Assembly (NCBI GenBank): GCA_942490645.1
Contig: CALNXN010000002.1
Coordinates: forward strand, 1-64,000
DNA length: 64,000 bases
From: CALNXN01 sp942490645
GTDB lineage: Bacteria; Pseudomonadota; Alphaproteobacteria; Rhodobacterales; Rhodobacteraceae
Direction of reading: 5' to 3'
Shown: positions 45,016 to 54,947 of the stretch, piece by piece
Layout: the number at the start of each line of letters is the position of its first letter
Numbering within the stretch: position 1 is the stretch's first letter
The notes under the pieces: model-generated
Seen by the model: only the letters and a program-made list of their open reading frames with translations
The model's database searches: none
Told to the model about the DNA's origin: nothing
Program-made: the position numbers and the translations under genes

Positions 45016-45047
45016 AACTGGCCAGCCACCGCGCTGGCCAGTTTTCC
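45016..45047 (+). terminator. Hairpin between TAXI-binding protein and permease genes
   Basis: A perfect 11-base stem, AACTGGCCAGC (45016-45026) with GCTGGCCAGTT (45033-45043), has a 6-base loop and a TTTT run after it. It probably attenuates transcription so that the binding protein is made in excess over the permease. Confidence 0.75.
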
Positions 45048-45088
45048 CTTGTGCACCCGCAGTTGCACACAAATGATCGAGTTGCTCC

Positions 45089-47077
45089 ATGACAGACCAG
45101 AACGCAACGCAAGCCGCAGGGTTTGAAAAAACCGAGATCGACGGTGCAACACCCGCCGAACGCATTGCCGGCCCGGCCCGCTGGGTGGTCATTGTGGGAA
45201 CACTGCTGTCGCTTGTGCTGGTGGTGAACCAGCTCTTCAACATCCAGCTTGGCGGCCTCGTCCTGATTGAGGGGCGCTATCTCTATATCTTGGGTGGACT
45301 GTTTCTGGGCCTGAGCTTTCTGATTTTTCAGATGCGCGGCGGCAAGGGTGGCCACCCAAGCATCGTCGACTGGGCTCTGTTCGCTCTGGCGCTTGCCTGC
45401 ACATTTTATCTGTCGCAGAACGCACAGGCAAATCTCAGTCAGGGGTGGGAATACGCGGCGCCACAGTTCGCGCAATATGTTTCTGTGGTGTTCTTCTTTC
45501 TGATCCTCGAGGCCACACGCCGCGCTGGCGGGTTGGTGCTGTTTTCGATCGTCGTTCTTTTTGCCTTCTACCCCACATTTGCAGGTCATGTGCCGGATCC
45601 GTTTTCGGGCTTCCAGAGCACATTCATGCAAACCGTTCCCTACCACATCTATTCCGCCGAAAGCTCCTTCGGCATCCCGATGAAAGCGTTTGGCGGTGTC
45701 GTTATCGGTTTCATCCTCTTTGGCGCGGTTCTGCAACGCACCGGCGGTGGGCAGTTCTTCAATGATCTCGCGCTCGGCCTCGTGGGCGGTTATCGCGGCG
45801 GTGCAGCAAAGGTGTCGATCTTTGCCAGCGGGTTCATGGGCTCCATGTCTGGTTCGGTGATCTCGAACGTGCTGACCACCGGGGCCGTATCCATTCCCGC
45901 AATGCGCAAAACCGGCTTTTCTGCGAAAACCGCCGCTGCGACAGAGGCCTGCGCCTCCACCGGGGGCGTCCTGATGCCGCCCATCATGGGGGCAACCGCC
46001 TTTGTCATGGCGTCGTTCCTGTCGCGCCCCTATGTCGAGATCGCACTGGCGGCGGCCATCCCGTCGATCCTGTTCTACTGGGGCCTTTTCACACAGATCG
46101 ACGCCTATTCCGCCCGTCGCGGCCTGCGCGGCCTGCCCAAGCCCGACCTGCCCCGCTTGCGTGAAGTCATGATCGAAGGCTGGCCCTATATCTTTGTCTT
46201 TGCGCTGCTGCTCTACATGATGATCGTCTTGCGTCAGGAAAGCTCTGCTCCCTTCTATGCCACCGTTCTGCTCCTGATCGTCAACCAATTCCGTGCGCGC
46301 TTCCGCCTGAACCGTGAACGGCTCGGCAACATGATCGTTGGTGTTGGCATGGGGCTCGCTGAACTTACTGCAATTCTGTTGGGTGTCGGGCTGATCGTTG
46401 GGTCGTTTTCCGCTACGGGCCTTGCCGGAACGTTGGTGAACGAACTGGTGTTCATGGCCGGTGACAACACATTGGTCTTGCTGCTTATGGGGGCGATCAC
46501 CGCCTTTATCTTCGGCATGGGAATGACCGTAACCGCTTGCTACATCTTCCTCGCCGTGGTGCTGGCGCCTGCGCTTGAAGCGGGGGGCCTCAACCAACTC
46601 GCCGTGCATCTCTTCATTCTCTACTGGGGCATGGTCAGCTTCATCACACCGCCTGTGGCGCTGGGTGCTTTTGCCGCCTCGACCATGGCGGGCTCCAACC
46701 CGATCGCGACCGGCTTCGAGGCAATGCGCCTCGGCGGGGTGATCTACATTGCACCCTTCTTTTTCGTGCTTAACCCGGCGCTGGTCGGTCAGGCCCCTGC
46801 CATGGAAGTGGCCGTGGCACTGACCTGTGCATTGATCGGGGTGGCGATGATATCGGGCGCGCTTCAGGGCTACATAAGCCTTGTGGGCCCGATCAAGGGG
46901 CCAGCAGGTCTGCCGTTGCGCGTTTTGCTCTTTTTCGGGGGGCTCCTGATCGCCAAGCCAAAGACGCCGCTACTGGATATGGGCTATGGCACGTCATTCC
47001 TGCTAGGGGCAGCGCTCTGCGCAGTGCCCTTTTTCGTTGCATGGCGCGCCCGTCAGGCTGAACCACTGCCGAGTTAA
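45089..47077 (+). CDS. TAXI-TRAP permease, fused small and large membrane subunits
   Basis: This 662-residue protein has about 16-18 membrane segments. Its N-terminal part corresponds to the DctQ-like subunit and the rest to the DctM-like subunit, with the usual DctM-type features (KTGFSAKTAAATEACASTGG, GGVLMPPIMGATAFVMASFL, FIFGMGMTVTACYIFLAVVL). This is the normal fused architecture for TAXI-TRAP systems. A cytoplasmic N-terminus starts the protein. The gene is followed by the acyl-CoA ligase gene 3 bases later, so uptake and activation of the substrate are probably coupled. Confidence 0.92.
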   Translation: MTDQNATQAAGFEKTEIDGATPAERIAGPARWVVIVGTLLSLVLVVNQLFNIQLGGLVLIEGRYLYILGGLFLGLSFLIFQMRGGKGGHPSIVDWALFALALACTFYLSQNAQANLSQGWEYAAPQFAQYVSVVFFFLILEATRRAGGLVLFSIVVLFAFYPTFAGHVPDPFSGFQSTFMQTVPYHIYSAESSFGIPMKAFGGVVIGFILFGAVLQRTGGGQFFNDLALGLVGGYRGGAAKVSIFASGFMGSMSGSVISNVLTTGAVSIPAMRKTGFSAKTAAATEACASTGGVLMPPIMGATAFVMASFLSRPYVEIALAAAIPSILFYWGLFTQIDAYSARRGLRGLPKPDLPRLREVMIEGWPYIFVFALLLYMMIVLRQESSAPFYATVLLLIVNQFRARFRLNRERLGNMIVGVGMGLAELTAILLGVGLIVGSFSATGLAGTLVNELVFMAGDNTLVLLLMGAITAFIFGMGMTVTACYIFLAVVLAPALEAGGLNQLAVHLFILYWGMVSFITPPVALGAFAASTMAGSNPIATGFEAMRLGGVIYIAPFFFVLNPALVGQAPAMEVAVALTCALIGVAMISGALQGYISLVGPIKGPAGLPLRVLLFFGGLLIAKPKTPLLDMGYGTSFLLGAALCAVPFFVAWRARQAEPLPS

Positions 47078-47080
47078 TCC

Positions 47081-48676
47081 ATGATCCCGATCCATCCGCC
47101 CATGCCCGTCACTCCGCCGCGTGAAACCGTGGTCGACCGTGTACGTGCCAACGCGCAGGCGCATCCTGAGCGCACCGCAATCGTCTGTGATGGGACGCGT
47201 CTGAGCTGGGCCGCATTCGATGAACGGATCAACCGTGTTGCCAACCTTCTGCTGTCTCTAGGTCTCACCAAGGGAGACAATATCGCCGTTATCTCCCCAA
47301 ACTCAGAGCATTACGCGACCCTCTTCATGGGTATCCTGCGCGCCGGTGGCTGCGTCACGCCCCTGTCATCGATGGCTTCGCCTGACGCGCTGGAAAAGAT
47401 GCTGCGCGACAGTTCTGCGCGTGCGCTCTTTGTGGCAGACGCATACCGGGAACTGGTCGATGGCTTTGTCCACGATCTGAACATCCACGGCTTCTCCATT
47501 GATTTCGACACTAAGGGCTACACGCCAATGAACCCGGCGCTGGACAGCGCAGGCGCCGATGATCCGCATGTGCCCATCACCATGGATGATTCTTTCAATC
47601 TGATCTATTCCTCCGGCACCACCGGCACACCCAAGGGCATTCTGCATACCCACGCCATGCGCGCCGCTCAAATGGACCGTGTTACGCCCAATGGCTATGA
47701 TGATAACGCGCGCACGCTGCTCTCTACGCCGCTGTATTCCAACACAACGATCGTGTCGTTCTTACCCACACTCTTTGGCGGATCCACCGTGCATTTGATG
47801 CCGAAATTCGACGCGCGTGGATATCTTCAGATCGTGGAACGCGAACGCATCACCCACACCATGCTGGTGCCAGTGCAATACAAACGGATCATGGAGGTGG
47901 CCGATTTCGATGAGTTCGATCTGTCCTCGATGCGGGTGAAATTCTCCACCTCCGCGCCGCTGCGCGCTGATATCAAGGCCGATGTTCTGGCGCGCTTTCC
48001 CGGCAAACTCATCGAATACTACGGCCTCACCGAAGGCGGCGGCGTCACTGTTCTGGTGGCCTCTGAACATCCCGACAAACTGCACACCGTGGGCCAGCCC
48101 GTGCCCAACTCCGACATCCGCCTGATTGATGACACGGGCCGCGAGGTCCCCCAAGGCGAGGTCGGCGAAATCGTGGGCCGCTCCCCGACCATGATGGCAG
48201 GATATTTTGGCCGCGATGACCTGACCGAAGACTACATCTGGCGCAACGCAGCGGGTGACGTCTATTACCGTTCTGGTGACATGGGCCGCTTTGATGAGGA
48301 TGGGTTCCTGATCTTGTCCGACCGCAAAAAGGACATGATCATTTCGGGCGGGCTGAACATCTATGCTGACGATCTCGAGCGTGTGCTGCTGGCCGACCCG
48401 GACGTGGACGATGCCGCCGTCATTGGTGTGCCGTCAGAGGCTTGGGGCGAAACGCCCTTGGGTCTGGTGGTACTGCGCGCCGGAGCCACACGCCAAGCTC
48501 GCGACATTTGCACGGCCGCAAATGCGCGCCTTGGCAAAAGCCAACGCTTGTCCGCCGTTGAAATCCGCCCCACTCTGCCACGCAGCACCATCGGGAAGAT
48601 CCTGAAAAAAGACCTGCGCGCGCCCTATTGGGCATCGCCACGCACCGATACGCACACCGACCCGATACCGACGTAA
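47081..48676 (+). CDS. AMP-binding acyl-CoA ligase
   Basis: This 531-residue class I adenylate-forming enzyme shows SSGTTGTPKGILHTHA as the P-loop, YGLTEGGGV at the substrate-binding region, RSGDMGRFDEDGFL, and KKDMIISGGLNIYADDLERV near the C-terminus with the late catalytic lysine in STIGKILKKDL. It probably makes a CoA thioester from an organic acid taken up by the adjacent TAXI-TRAP transporter. The exact substrate cannot be told from sequence. It lies 3 bases from the permease and 43 from the ThDP enzyme gene, pointing to one operon. Confidence 0.87.
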   Translation: MIPIHPPMPVTPPRETVVDRVRANAQAHPERTAIVCDGTRLSWAAFDERINRVANLLLSLGLTKGDNIAVISPNSEHYATLFMGILRAGGCVTPLSSMASPDALEKMLRDSSARALFVADAYRELVDGFVHDLNIHGFSIDFDTKGYTPMNPALDSAGADDPHVPITMDDSFNLIYSSGTTGTPKGILHTHAMRAAQMDRVTPNGYDDNARTLLSTPLYSNTTIVSFLPTLFGGSTVHLMPKFDARGYLQIVERERITHTMLVPVQYKRIMEVADFDEFDLSSMRVKFSTSAPLRADIKADVLARFPGKLIEYYGLTEGGGVTVLVASEHPDKLHTVGQPVPNSDIRLIDDTGREVPQGEVGEIVGRSPTMMAGYFGRDDLTEDYIWRNAAGDVYYRSGDMGRFDEDGFLILSDRKKDMIISGGLNIYADDLERVLLADPDVDDAAVIGVPSEAWGETPLGLVVLRAGATRQARDICTAANARLGKSQRLSAVEIRPTLPRSTIGKILKKDLRAPYWASPRTDTHTDPIPT

Positions 48677-48719
48677 TACCGATGTCGCGGTTCGCGGCCT
48701 TACAAAAAAGGGATGATCC

Positions 48720-50282
48720 ATGACCGACACCACCGATATGAACGGCGCTGAAAGCCTCGTTCACACCCTTTTGGCCAGCGGCGTCGACACCTGTTTTTCA
48801 AACCCCGGCACCTCCGAGATGCATTTCGTCGCCGCCCTTGATCATATCCCCGGTATGCGCTGCGTTCTGGCGCTGCACGAAAACGTGGCCACCGGTGCAG
48901 CAGACGGGTATTTCCGCATGGCGCGCCGGCCTGCCTGCACGCTTTTGCACCTCGGTCCGGGCCTCGCCAATGGATTGTCCAACCTGCACAACGCGAAAAA
49001 GGCGAACTCAGGTATCGTCAATGTGATCGGCGATCACGCCACGACCCACCTTGCCCTTGATGCGCCGCTGACGTCCGACATCGCAGGTATCGCACGCCCC
49101 ATGGCCCATTGGGTGCATTCCTCGCAAACCTCTGCCGATGTGGGTGCCGACGCCGCGCATGCCGTACAGGCCGCGCGCAGTGAGAACGGGCAGATATCCG
49201 CCCTTATGTTGCCCAGCGACACCGCGTGGAACGCAGGCGGCCTGCCCCACGATCCGCTGCCGGTACCGCCCCTACAAAGCTATGACGCCAACCGGATGGA
49301 CGAAGCCGTAGCCGCCCTGTCCGGGCCAGATAGTCTGATTTATGTGGGCGGTCATGCCTTTGATGATGCAAACCTAGACCGGATCGGACGCATTGCGGCC
49401 AAGACCGGGTGTGGCGTGTTGTCGGAATGGACAAACGCCCGGATGGAGCGCGGTGCAGGTCGGGTTATCATCAACCGCCTGCCATACCCGGTCGACCAGG
49501 CGGTCGAGGTTTTGCGCCCCTATAAGCGCATCGTGATGGTCGGCGCCAGCGCTCCGGTCGGCTTTTTCGCCTATCCCAACAAGCCATCCGTGCTGACTCA
49601 GGACGGCACCACATTGATTGCACTGGCAACCGCAGAGACAGATCTGGATGCGACCCTGTCCGCTCTGTGCGCCGCGACGGATGCCACGGATGTTCCAGCT
49701 GCCCATGTGGCGCCTGCGGGGTTACCCAATCAACCCAGCGGGGCCATCACCCCGGAAACGCTGGCGGCGGTCGTGGCACGGGCGATCCCGGAAAACGCCA
49801 TTGTCGTCGACGAGTCCGTAACATCGGGCCGCGGGCTATTCCCGGTAACCGCCGGTGCGCCACAGCATACGTGGCTCAACAACCGTGGCGGCTCCATTGG
49901 GTTTTCAATGCCTGTCTCCATCGGGGCTGCAATAGCCTGCCCGGACCGCAAGGTGCTGACCCTCAGCGGCGATGGCAGCGCGATGTATGCCCTGCCGTCA
50001 CTCTGGAGCATGGCGCGCGAGGCGTTGGATGTGACGGTGCTGATCCTGTCCAACCGCAGCTACCGCATCCTGCGCGGCGAATTGACAAACGTTGGCGTCG
50101 GCAACCCCGGCCCGCGCGCGATTGATATGCTCTCGCTGGATCGGCCAGATCTGGATTGGGTGCAGATGGCGCAGGGCATGGGTGTCGAGGCCGAACGCGC
50201 GGCCACCTGCGAGGAATTGGAGGCAGCAATGCAGACGGGCCTCTCCAGCCCCAAACCCTATCTGATCGAGGTCGTTCTCTAA
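48720..50282 (+). CDS. Thiamine-diphosphate-dependent decarboxylase/synthase
   Basis: This 520-residue enzyme belongs to the acetolactate-synthase/benzoylformate-decarboxylase group. The conserved Glu for thiamine activation is in LALHENVATGAADGYF, and the ThDP-binding motif is GDGSAMYALPSLWSM followed by LSNRSYRIL. The middle domain is a small degenerate FAD/DUF region. It could decarboxylate a 2-keto acid such as benzoylformate or phenylpyruvate, or form an acyloin. I cannot tell which. The gene follows the acyl-CoA ligase and ends in the convergent direction opposite the amidohydrolase gene. Confidence 0.82.
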   Translation: MTDTTDMNGAESLVHTLLASGVDTCFSNPGTSEMHFVAALDHIPGMRCVLALHENVATGAADGYFRMARRPACTLLHLGPGLANGLSNLHNAKKANSGIVNVIGDHATTHLALDAPLTSDIAGIARPMAHWVHSSQTSADVGADAAHAVQAARSENGQISALMLPSDTAWNAGGLPHDPLPVPPLQSYDANRMDEAVAALSGPDSLIYVGGHAFDDANLDRIGRIAAKTGCGVLSEWTNARMERGAGRVIINRLPYPVDQAVEVLRPYKRIVMVGASAPVGFFAYPNKPSVLTQDGTTLIALATAETDLDATLSALCAATDATDVPAAHVAPAGLPNQPSGAITPETLAAVVARAIPENAIVVDESVTSGRGLFPVTAGAPQHTWLNNRGGSIGFSMPVSIGAAIACPDRKVLTLSGDGSAMYALPSLWSMAREALDVTVLILSNRSYRILRGELTNVGVGNPGPRAIDMLSLDRPDLDWVQMAQGMGVEAERAATCEELEAAMQTGLSSPKPYLIEVVL

Positions 50283-50287
50283 CCTGC

Positions 50288-51319
50288 TCAGCCGCCCAGA
50301 AACCCCTCGAGCACGTTGACCGTGTTAATACCAACCGCTTCGATGGCGTAACCGCCTTCCATGCAAAACACCGTTGGCAGGCCGAGGGTTGCGATACGTC
50401 GCCCGGCATCCGTGAAATCGGGGCTGTCGAGTTTGAAGAAGCTGATGGGGTCATCCTTGTAGGCGTCAACACCTAGCGAAATCACCAGCGCCTCCGCTCC
50501 AAAGGCGCGTATCTTGGCAAGCGCGTTATCCAACGCTTCTGACCACGGACCGTAGGGTGTTCCGGGTGGCATAGGATAGTTGGCATTGGCCCCTTCACCC
50601 GCACCCTGACCAGTTTCATCCGCGTAACCCAAAAAGTACGGAAACGCGTCTTCGGGTGCGCCGTGCAATGACGCGAAAAACACGTCACCGCGTTCATAAA
50701 GGATATCCTGCGTACCATTTCCATGGTGAAAATCGATGTCCAAAACGGCAACCCTGTCTGCGCCAGAGGCCCGGAACCCATCGGCCACCAGCGCCGCGTT
50801 ATTGATGAAGCAATAGCCCCCGAACATGTCCGCCGTCGCGTGATGACCGGGCGGACGGCACAGGGCAAAAGCCGCACGCGCGCCGTTCGACACATGCCGC
50901 TGCGCCGCTTGGGCACTGGCCGCCGACGACAGCGCCGCCGCCCATGTTCCACCCGTGATCGCGGTCTCGGAGGCCAACGCATAATACCCCGCCTTTCCGT
51001 CGATATTGCGTGGTGGACGAGCCATTTGCATGCGCCGTGTCGGGATCGAAGTGGCGATCATTTCGCCGGCGTTCCCATCGGCCTTCCATGCGTCAAAGCC
51101 GGTTTCCAGAAACTCCAGATACCCCGCATCGCACAGCTTTGCGATGGCGTCTCGGTCCGCGCCTCCGGGATCACTGATTGCGTCAAAGCCCCGTTCTTTC
51201 AAACGGTTCAGCACATATTCCACACGGCTGGGACGCTCGAACGGCGTGACAAACTGCCCGCCTGACAGTTCCGCTTGGGGAAAGTGACGTCGGTGATCTT
51301 CGCTATAGTAAACTTGCAT
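50288..51319 (-). CDS. Histone-deacetylase-family amidohydrolase (acetylpolyamine amidohydrolase-like)
   Basis: This 343-residue protein has the catalytic signature of arginase/deacetylase proteins: RPPGHHATADMFGG with the paired His, DIDFHHGNGTQDI with the zinc-binding Asp and His, and SLGVDAYKDDP near the C-terminus. Such bacterial enzymes remove acetyl groups from polyamines or other amides. It is read opposite to the ThDP gene, as the last or only gene of the minus-strand block that continues with the GntR gene (62-base gap). Amine degradation fits the neighbouring glutamine-synthetase-like and aminotransferase genes. Confidence 0.87.
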   Translation of the reverse strand: MQVYYSEDHRRHFPQAELSGGQFVTPFERPSRVEYVLNRLKERGFDAISDPGGADRDAIAKLCDAGYLEFLETGFDAWKADGNAGEMIATSIPTRRMQMARPPRNIDGKAGYYALASETAITGGTWAAALSSAASAQAAQRHVSNGARAAFALCRPPGHHATADMFGGYCFINNAALVADGFRASGADRVAVLDIDFHHGNGTQDILYERGDVFFASLHGAPEDAFPYFLGYADETGQGAGEGANANYPMPPGTPYGPWSEALDNALAKIRAFGAEALVISLGVDAYKDDPISFFKLDSPDFTDAGRRIATLGLPTVFCMEGGYAIEAVGINTVNVLEGFLGG

Positions 51320-51381
51320 GTGGCCCTACCCCGATATGATACGCTGAGCGTAGCCAGAGGGCGACGGCCCCGCAAGCGTCC

Positions 51382-52032
51382 TCAGTCGAATGACGCCAGC
51401 AAATCCATGGCGGTGACGTGATCAAAATGCACATGCTCCACCATCAAGGCTTCGGCCTCCTGGCATTTGCGGTCCATGATCGCCACCGCAATCGCGCGAT
51501 GTTCCAATGCAGAGGCCGCAATCACTCCGGCAAAGCGGTACCGCGCGCGGTAATAGGCCATCAGTTTGCGGGCGTTTGATTTCACCATATCGAGCAGAAA
51601 CGGGTTGCCAGCAGCTTCGGCAACGGCCTGATGAAAGGCGAGGTTCAATTGATAGTACGCCGCAGGCTCTGCATCGCCTTTGGCACTGTGATGGGCCTCG
51701 CAGGCGCGCACACTGGCTTCGAGCACGCGACCTCGTTCCGGCGACAACCTGCGCGCGGCCAAACCTGCCGCCTGACCCTCCAAACGCGCATGCACCTCCA
51801 AAATAGCGAGGAATTCTTCCAGCGTGGGTTTGAATACGATCGCCCCTTTGCGGGGTTGGCGTTGCAAAAGCCCAAGCGCCTCAAGTTTCAAGAAGGCCTC
51901 GCGCAGCGGCGTGCGCGAAATATCGAGTGCCGCAGTCAGCGCCGCTTCGTCCACCACATCTCCGGGGTTCAGATCGCCCCGGTCGATCTGAGCCAAAATG
52001 GTGTTGATCACGCTGTCCGTCTGACCCGCCAC
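51382..52032 (-). CDS. GntR/FCD-family transcriptional regulator
   Basis: This 216-residue regulator has an N-terminal winged helix (LNPGDVVDEAALTAALDISRTPLREAFLKL) and a C-terminal all-helical FCD ligand-binding domain with metal-site His and Asp residues (LNLAFHQAVAEAAGNPFLL, LEHRAIAVAIMDRKCQEAEALM). FCD members usually repress catabolic genes until an organic-acid inducer binds. It is the probable controller of this region. It starts 2 bases after the ferredoxin gene ends, in the same direction. Confidence 0.9.
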   Translation of the reverse strand: MAGQTDSVINTILAQIDRGDLNPGDVVDEAALTAALDISRTPLREAFLKLEALGLLQRQPRKGAIVFKPTLEEFLAILEVHARLEGQAAGLAARRLSPERGRVLEASVRACEAHHSAKGDAEPAAYYQLNLAFHQAVAEAAGNPFLLDMVKSNARKLMAYYRARYRFAGVIAASALEHRAIAVAIMDRKCQEAEALMVEHVHFDHVTAMDLLASFD

Positions 52033-52034
52033 CC

Positions 52035-52349
52035 TCAGCCCTTCGGAACGATCAGGTGCAACCCGTCCAGCGATGGCGCCATCACGATCTGACAGGACAA
52101 ACGGCTGGTGGGCGTGCGTTCAACTTCGGTCGCGTCGAGCATTGCGTCCTCGAAATCACCCACCTCTCCGGTTTTGTCAGCCCATGCGGGATCGATGAAC
52201 ACGTGGCAAGTCGCGCAGGACAAACACCCCCCGCATTCGCCGATGACATCGGGAATGTTGTTGGCCACGGCCGCTTCCATCAGCGATTGGCCTTCAGGTA
52301 CATCGGCTGTGAGTTGCGTACCATCGGGCTTGGTCCATGTAACGTTCAT
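52035..52349 (-). CDS. 2Fe-2S ferredoxin
   Basis: This 104-residue plant/adrenodoxin-type ferredoxin has the cluster cysteines CGGCLSCATCHVF plus a later Cys in RLSCQIVMAP. It begins MNVTWTKPDGTQLTADVPEG. It is the natural electron donor for the adjacent cytochrome P450, and its gene lies 9 bases from the glutamine-synthetase-like gene, within the same minus-strand block. A ferredoxin reductase is not in the window. Confidence 0.92.
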   Translation of the reverse strand: MNVTWTKPDGTQLTADVPEGQSLMEAAVANNIPDVIGECGGCLSCATCHVFIDPAWADKTGEVGDFEDAMLDATEVERTPTSRLSCQIVMAPSLDGLHLIVPKG

Positions 52350-52358
52350 ACGGGCCCC

Positions 52359-53651
52359 TCAAATGTAATAAATGTAAAAATCGCGCAGCGTATCGGCATC
52401 CATCTCGGCGGTTTTGTCCGCTTCGACACGCCGCATGAACAGTTGATTATCACAGAGGTCTTGCCCCACCGCCCCGGTCAGCGCGGTGTCCGCCTCCAGA
52501 TCGTCCATCGCGGCAACAAGGTTTTCGGCCACACCTTCGGTTGCATCCGTGTTTTCAAACCCATCACCCGTTTCCACCGGTGGCAGGTCGTACCCGTTTT
52601 CCACGCCCAGCAAAGCTGCTTGCAGTACGGCAGCGACAGCGGTGTAAGGGTTGGCTGTTGCATCCGCCATCCGGTGTTCAAGACGCGCTTTGGCGCCGCC
52701 CTCGGATGACACGCGGGTGGTGACATTGCGGTGATCGCCACCCCAGTTTTTCCAGTATCCCGACAAGCTGGCCGGTTGCAGACGCTTGTAGGACATCGCT
52801 GACGGAGCCAACAGCCCGGCCAAGCCTTTGTGGTGGTGCACCAACCCGGCAACACATCCCTTGGCCAGATCATTCATCGCGTCTGCGCCCTGCCCTTGCC
52901 CCGTCGCAAAGGCGTTGTTGCCGTCCTTGTCCATGAACGAGAAATTCACATGCAGCCCAGATCCGCCCGCGGCCTCAAGCGGCTTGGGCAGGAACGTCAG
53001 GATTACCCCATGATCAAGTGCAACCTCTCGCGCCAACTGGCGAAAGAGCACGATGTCATCCACCGCCTTGACCGCATCGTCGAAGGTCAGCGTGTATTCA
53101 AACTGGGGTGCGTCGTATTCAGCCGTGATCATATCAAGGCTGAAGCCGACCTCTTCGGCCACTTCCCAGATCGCATCGTTAAAGCCCAGAGGGTCGGTTC
53201 CCTGTCCCGTGCCATAGACCACCGCACCCGGCGCATCATAAGGAACAAGATCACCATGCTCGTTGCGTTCAAACGCAAAGGCTTCCAATTCGATGCCCAC
53301 CTTGGGCGTCAGACCGCGCGCCTCCCATGCCGCCACAGCGCGGCGCAGCGCCCCGCGCGGGCACACCCCCAGCGGGCTGTCATCGAGCGTGTCGTAGAGA
53401 TCGCCAACGACGATCTTGGTGCCTTCATGCCAACTGTCGCGGATGTCATTAGCGTGCCAGCGCAACTCCATGTCCGGCAGACCCTCCATCATGCGCGAGC
53501 CGGGTGAGGGCAAAAGGTCCTTGTCGAAATGAACGCCAAAAGTAGACTGGCAAAACCGTGTGTCGCCCTCGCCGATCTTGGTCGCGGGCAGGTATTTGCC
53601 CCGCATGATGCTGAGATGGTCGCAAAAAACGGCGCGCAGACGGTCGGGCAT
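52359..53651 (-). CDS. Glutamine-synthetase-family gamma-glutamyl ligase
   Basis: This 430-residue enzyme of the GlnA fold shows VGIELEAFAFE with metal-binding Glu, FLPKPLEAAGGSGLHVNFS as the ATP-binding signature, and EHRMADATANPYTAVAAVLQ near the C-terminus. The divergence from true glutamine synthetase and the company of the ferredoxin, P450, amidohydrolase and glutamine amidotransferase genes suggest that it adds glutamate to an amine (PuuA-like). The substrate is unknown. It begins 11 bases after the P450 gene stop, with GGA-type ribosome-binding sequence between. Confidence 0.82.
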   Translation of the reverse strand: MPDRLRAVFCDHLSIMRGKYLPATKIGEGDTRFCQSTFGVHFDKDLLPSPGSRMMEGLPDMELRWHANDIRDSWHEGTKIVVGDLYDTLDDSPLGVCPRGALRRAVAAWEARGLTPKVGIELEAFAFERNEHGDLVPYDAPGAVVYGTGQGTDPLGFNDAIWEVAEEVGFSLDMITAEYDAPQFEYTLTFDDAVKAVDDIVLFRQLAREVALDHGVILTFLPKPLEAAGGSGLHVNFSFMDKDGNNAFATGQGQGADAMNDLAKGCVAGLVHHHKGLAGLLAPSAMSYKRLQPASLSGYWKNWGGDHRNVTTRVSSEGGAKARLEHRMADATANPYTAVAAVLQAALLGVENGYDLPPVETGDGFENTDATEGVAENLVAAMDDLEADTALTGAVGQDLCDNQLFMRRVEADKTAEMDADTLRDFYIYYI

Positions 53652-53662
53652 AAGAAAATCCT

Positions 53663-54931
53663 TCAGGAGAGTTTAACGGTGACAGGCAGGGATTTGATCC
53701 CGCCGACGAAGTTCGAGCGCAGGAACTTGTGCGGACCTGCCGGTCAGGCTCGATCGAAGTCATGCCGCTTGGCCAGTTCCTCAAACAGCACCCGCACCTC
53801 CAGCCGCGCCAGCCACATGCCAAGGCAAATATGCGGCCCGCCCTGACCAAAGCTCAGATGCTTGTTGGGGCTGCGCGCCAGATCGACCCGGAACGGATCG
53901 TCAAATACCGCCTCGTCCCGGTTGGCCGAGGCGAACCAGTAAAGCACCTTGTCGCCCGCCCGGATGGTTTTGCCATGCATATTCGAAATCCGCGCGTCGC
54001 GGTGCGGCGGAAATAGCTCGCGGGCGTGGCCCAGCGGATGATTTCATCGGGTGCAGTGTCCCAGACGTCGCCGGATTTGCATCTGCTCCCAGCAGTTCGG
54101 GCTGATGGCACATCGCCTGAATGCCGGCGGCGATGGAATAGCGCGTGGTGTCATTGCCTGCCGCCACCAGCAGGCAGAAGAAGTTGCGAAATTCCGTATC
54201 CGAAATCGCGCTGCCATCCGGGCCGGGTTGGCGGATCATGTGCAGCACGCCGCCGGTGTCACCCGACGCGTCCTTGCGCGCCATCAAATCCTTGGCATAG
54301 GCGTAAAGCTCGGCCCCAGCCGGTGAGTTGAAGGGCATCAGCCGAAACTCATCCGTCTCCATTTTATCGAGCACATGATCGGTGAAATCAGGGTCCGTGT
54401 TGGCGATCAGCGCATCGCCCTTTTCGACCAGCCAGGGCAGATCTTCTTCGGGCGTGCCAAGGATGCGGCCCAACATGCGCATCGGCAATTCGCGCGCGAT
54501 GGCCTTGGTCGCATCGAAGCTGTGCCATGTTCCAGCGCCTGATCCAGGATTTCCGTACAGAGATCGCGAATTTCCTGTTCAAACTCCGCGATCACGGCTT
54601 TGGAAAACGCGCGCGCCACCTTGATGCGCGTTTTCATATGCTCGGGCGGATCGGTTTCCTGAAAGGTGCGGCGGGCGAGGTATTCCTCGTAGCTTTGATC
54701 TTCCATCCGGATGCCGCGCGCCGACGACAGCAAATCGGTCTGACGGTTCAACTCCAGAATATCATCATACCGCGTGATCGACCAAAACCCTTCCCCGTCC
54801 GTATAGTCCGTCCAATGGGCCGGATCTTCCTTGCGCAAACGGGCGAAGGTGTTGTGGGGCACACCAGATGCAAAGGCATCATGGCTGGTCAGGTCGGCAA
54901 AACCGTCATCGTCGGGGTTCCAGATTGTCAT
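53663..54931 (-). pseudogene. Cytochrome P450, multiply frameshifted
   Basis: The start MTIWNPDDDGFADLTSHDAF and the middle blocks (TFQETDPPEHMKTRI; RILGTPEEDLPWLVE; LLVAAGNDTTRY, the I-helix oxygen-binding Thr) are excellent P450 sequence. So are TAPDEIIRWATP (ExxR region) and SFGQGGPHICLGMWLAR, the haem-Cys signature. They lie in three different frames, with shifts near 54520, 54085 and 53990. A TGA follows DFDRA near 53746, after which RSNFVGGIKSLPVTV ends the family. The full length, 422 codons if restored, is normal and the shifts cancel overall. Sequence error is possible, but so many breaks may mean true decay. The adjacent ferredoxin would serve it. Confidence 0.78.
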
Positions 54932-54947
54932 TGCGCATCTTTATATT

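Noticed and set aside
45014..46609. A 531-codon open frame on the minus strand
   Set aside because: It is antisense to the intact TRAP permease gene and its translation has no domain features; it is a shadow of codon usage in GC-rich DNA.
53744..53748. TGA in the P450 gene as a selenocysteine codon
   Set aside because: No SECIS-like stem is apparent, the residue is not a catalytic position in P450 proteins, and the gene already has several frameshifts.
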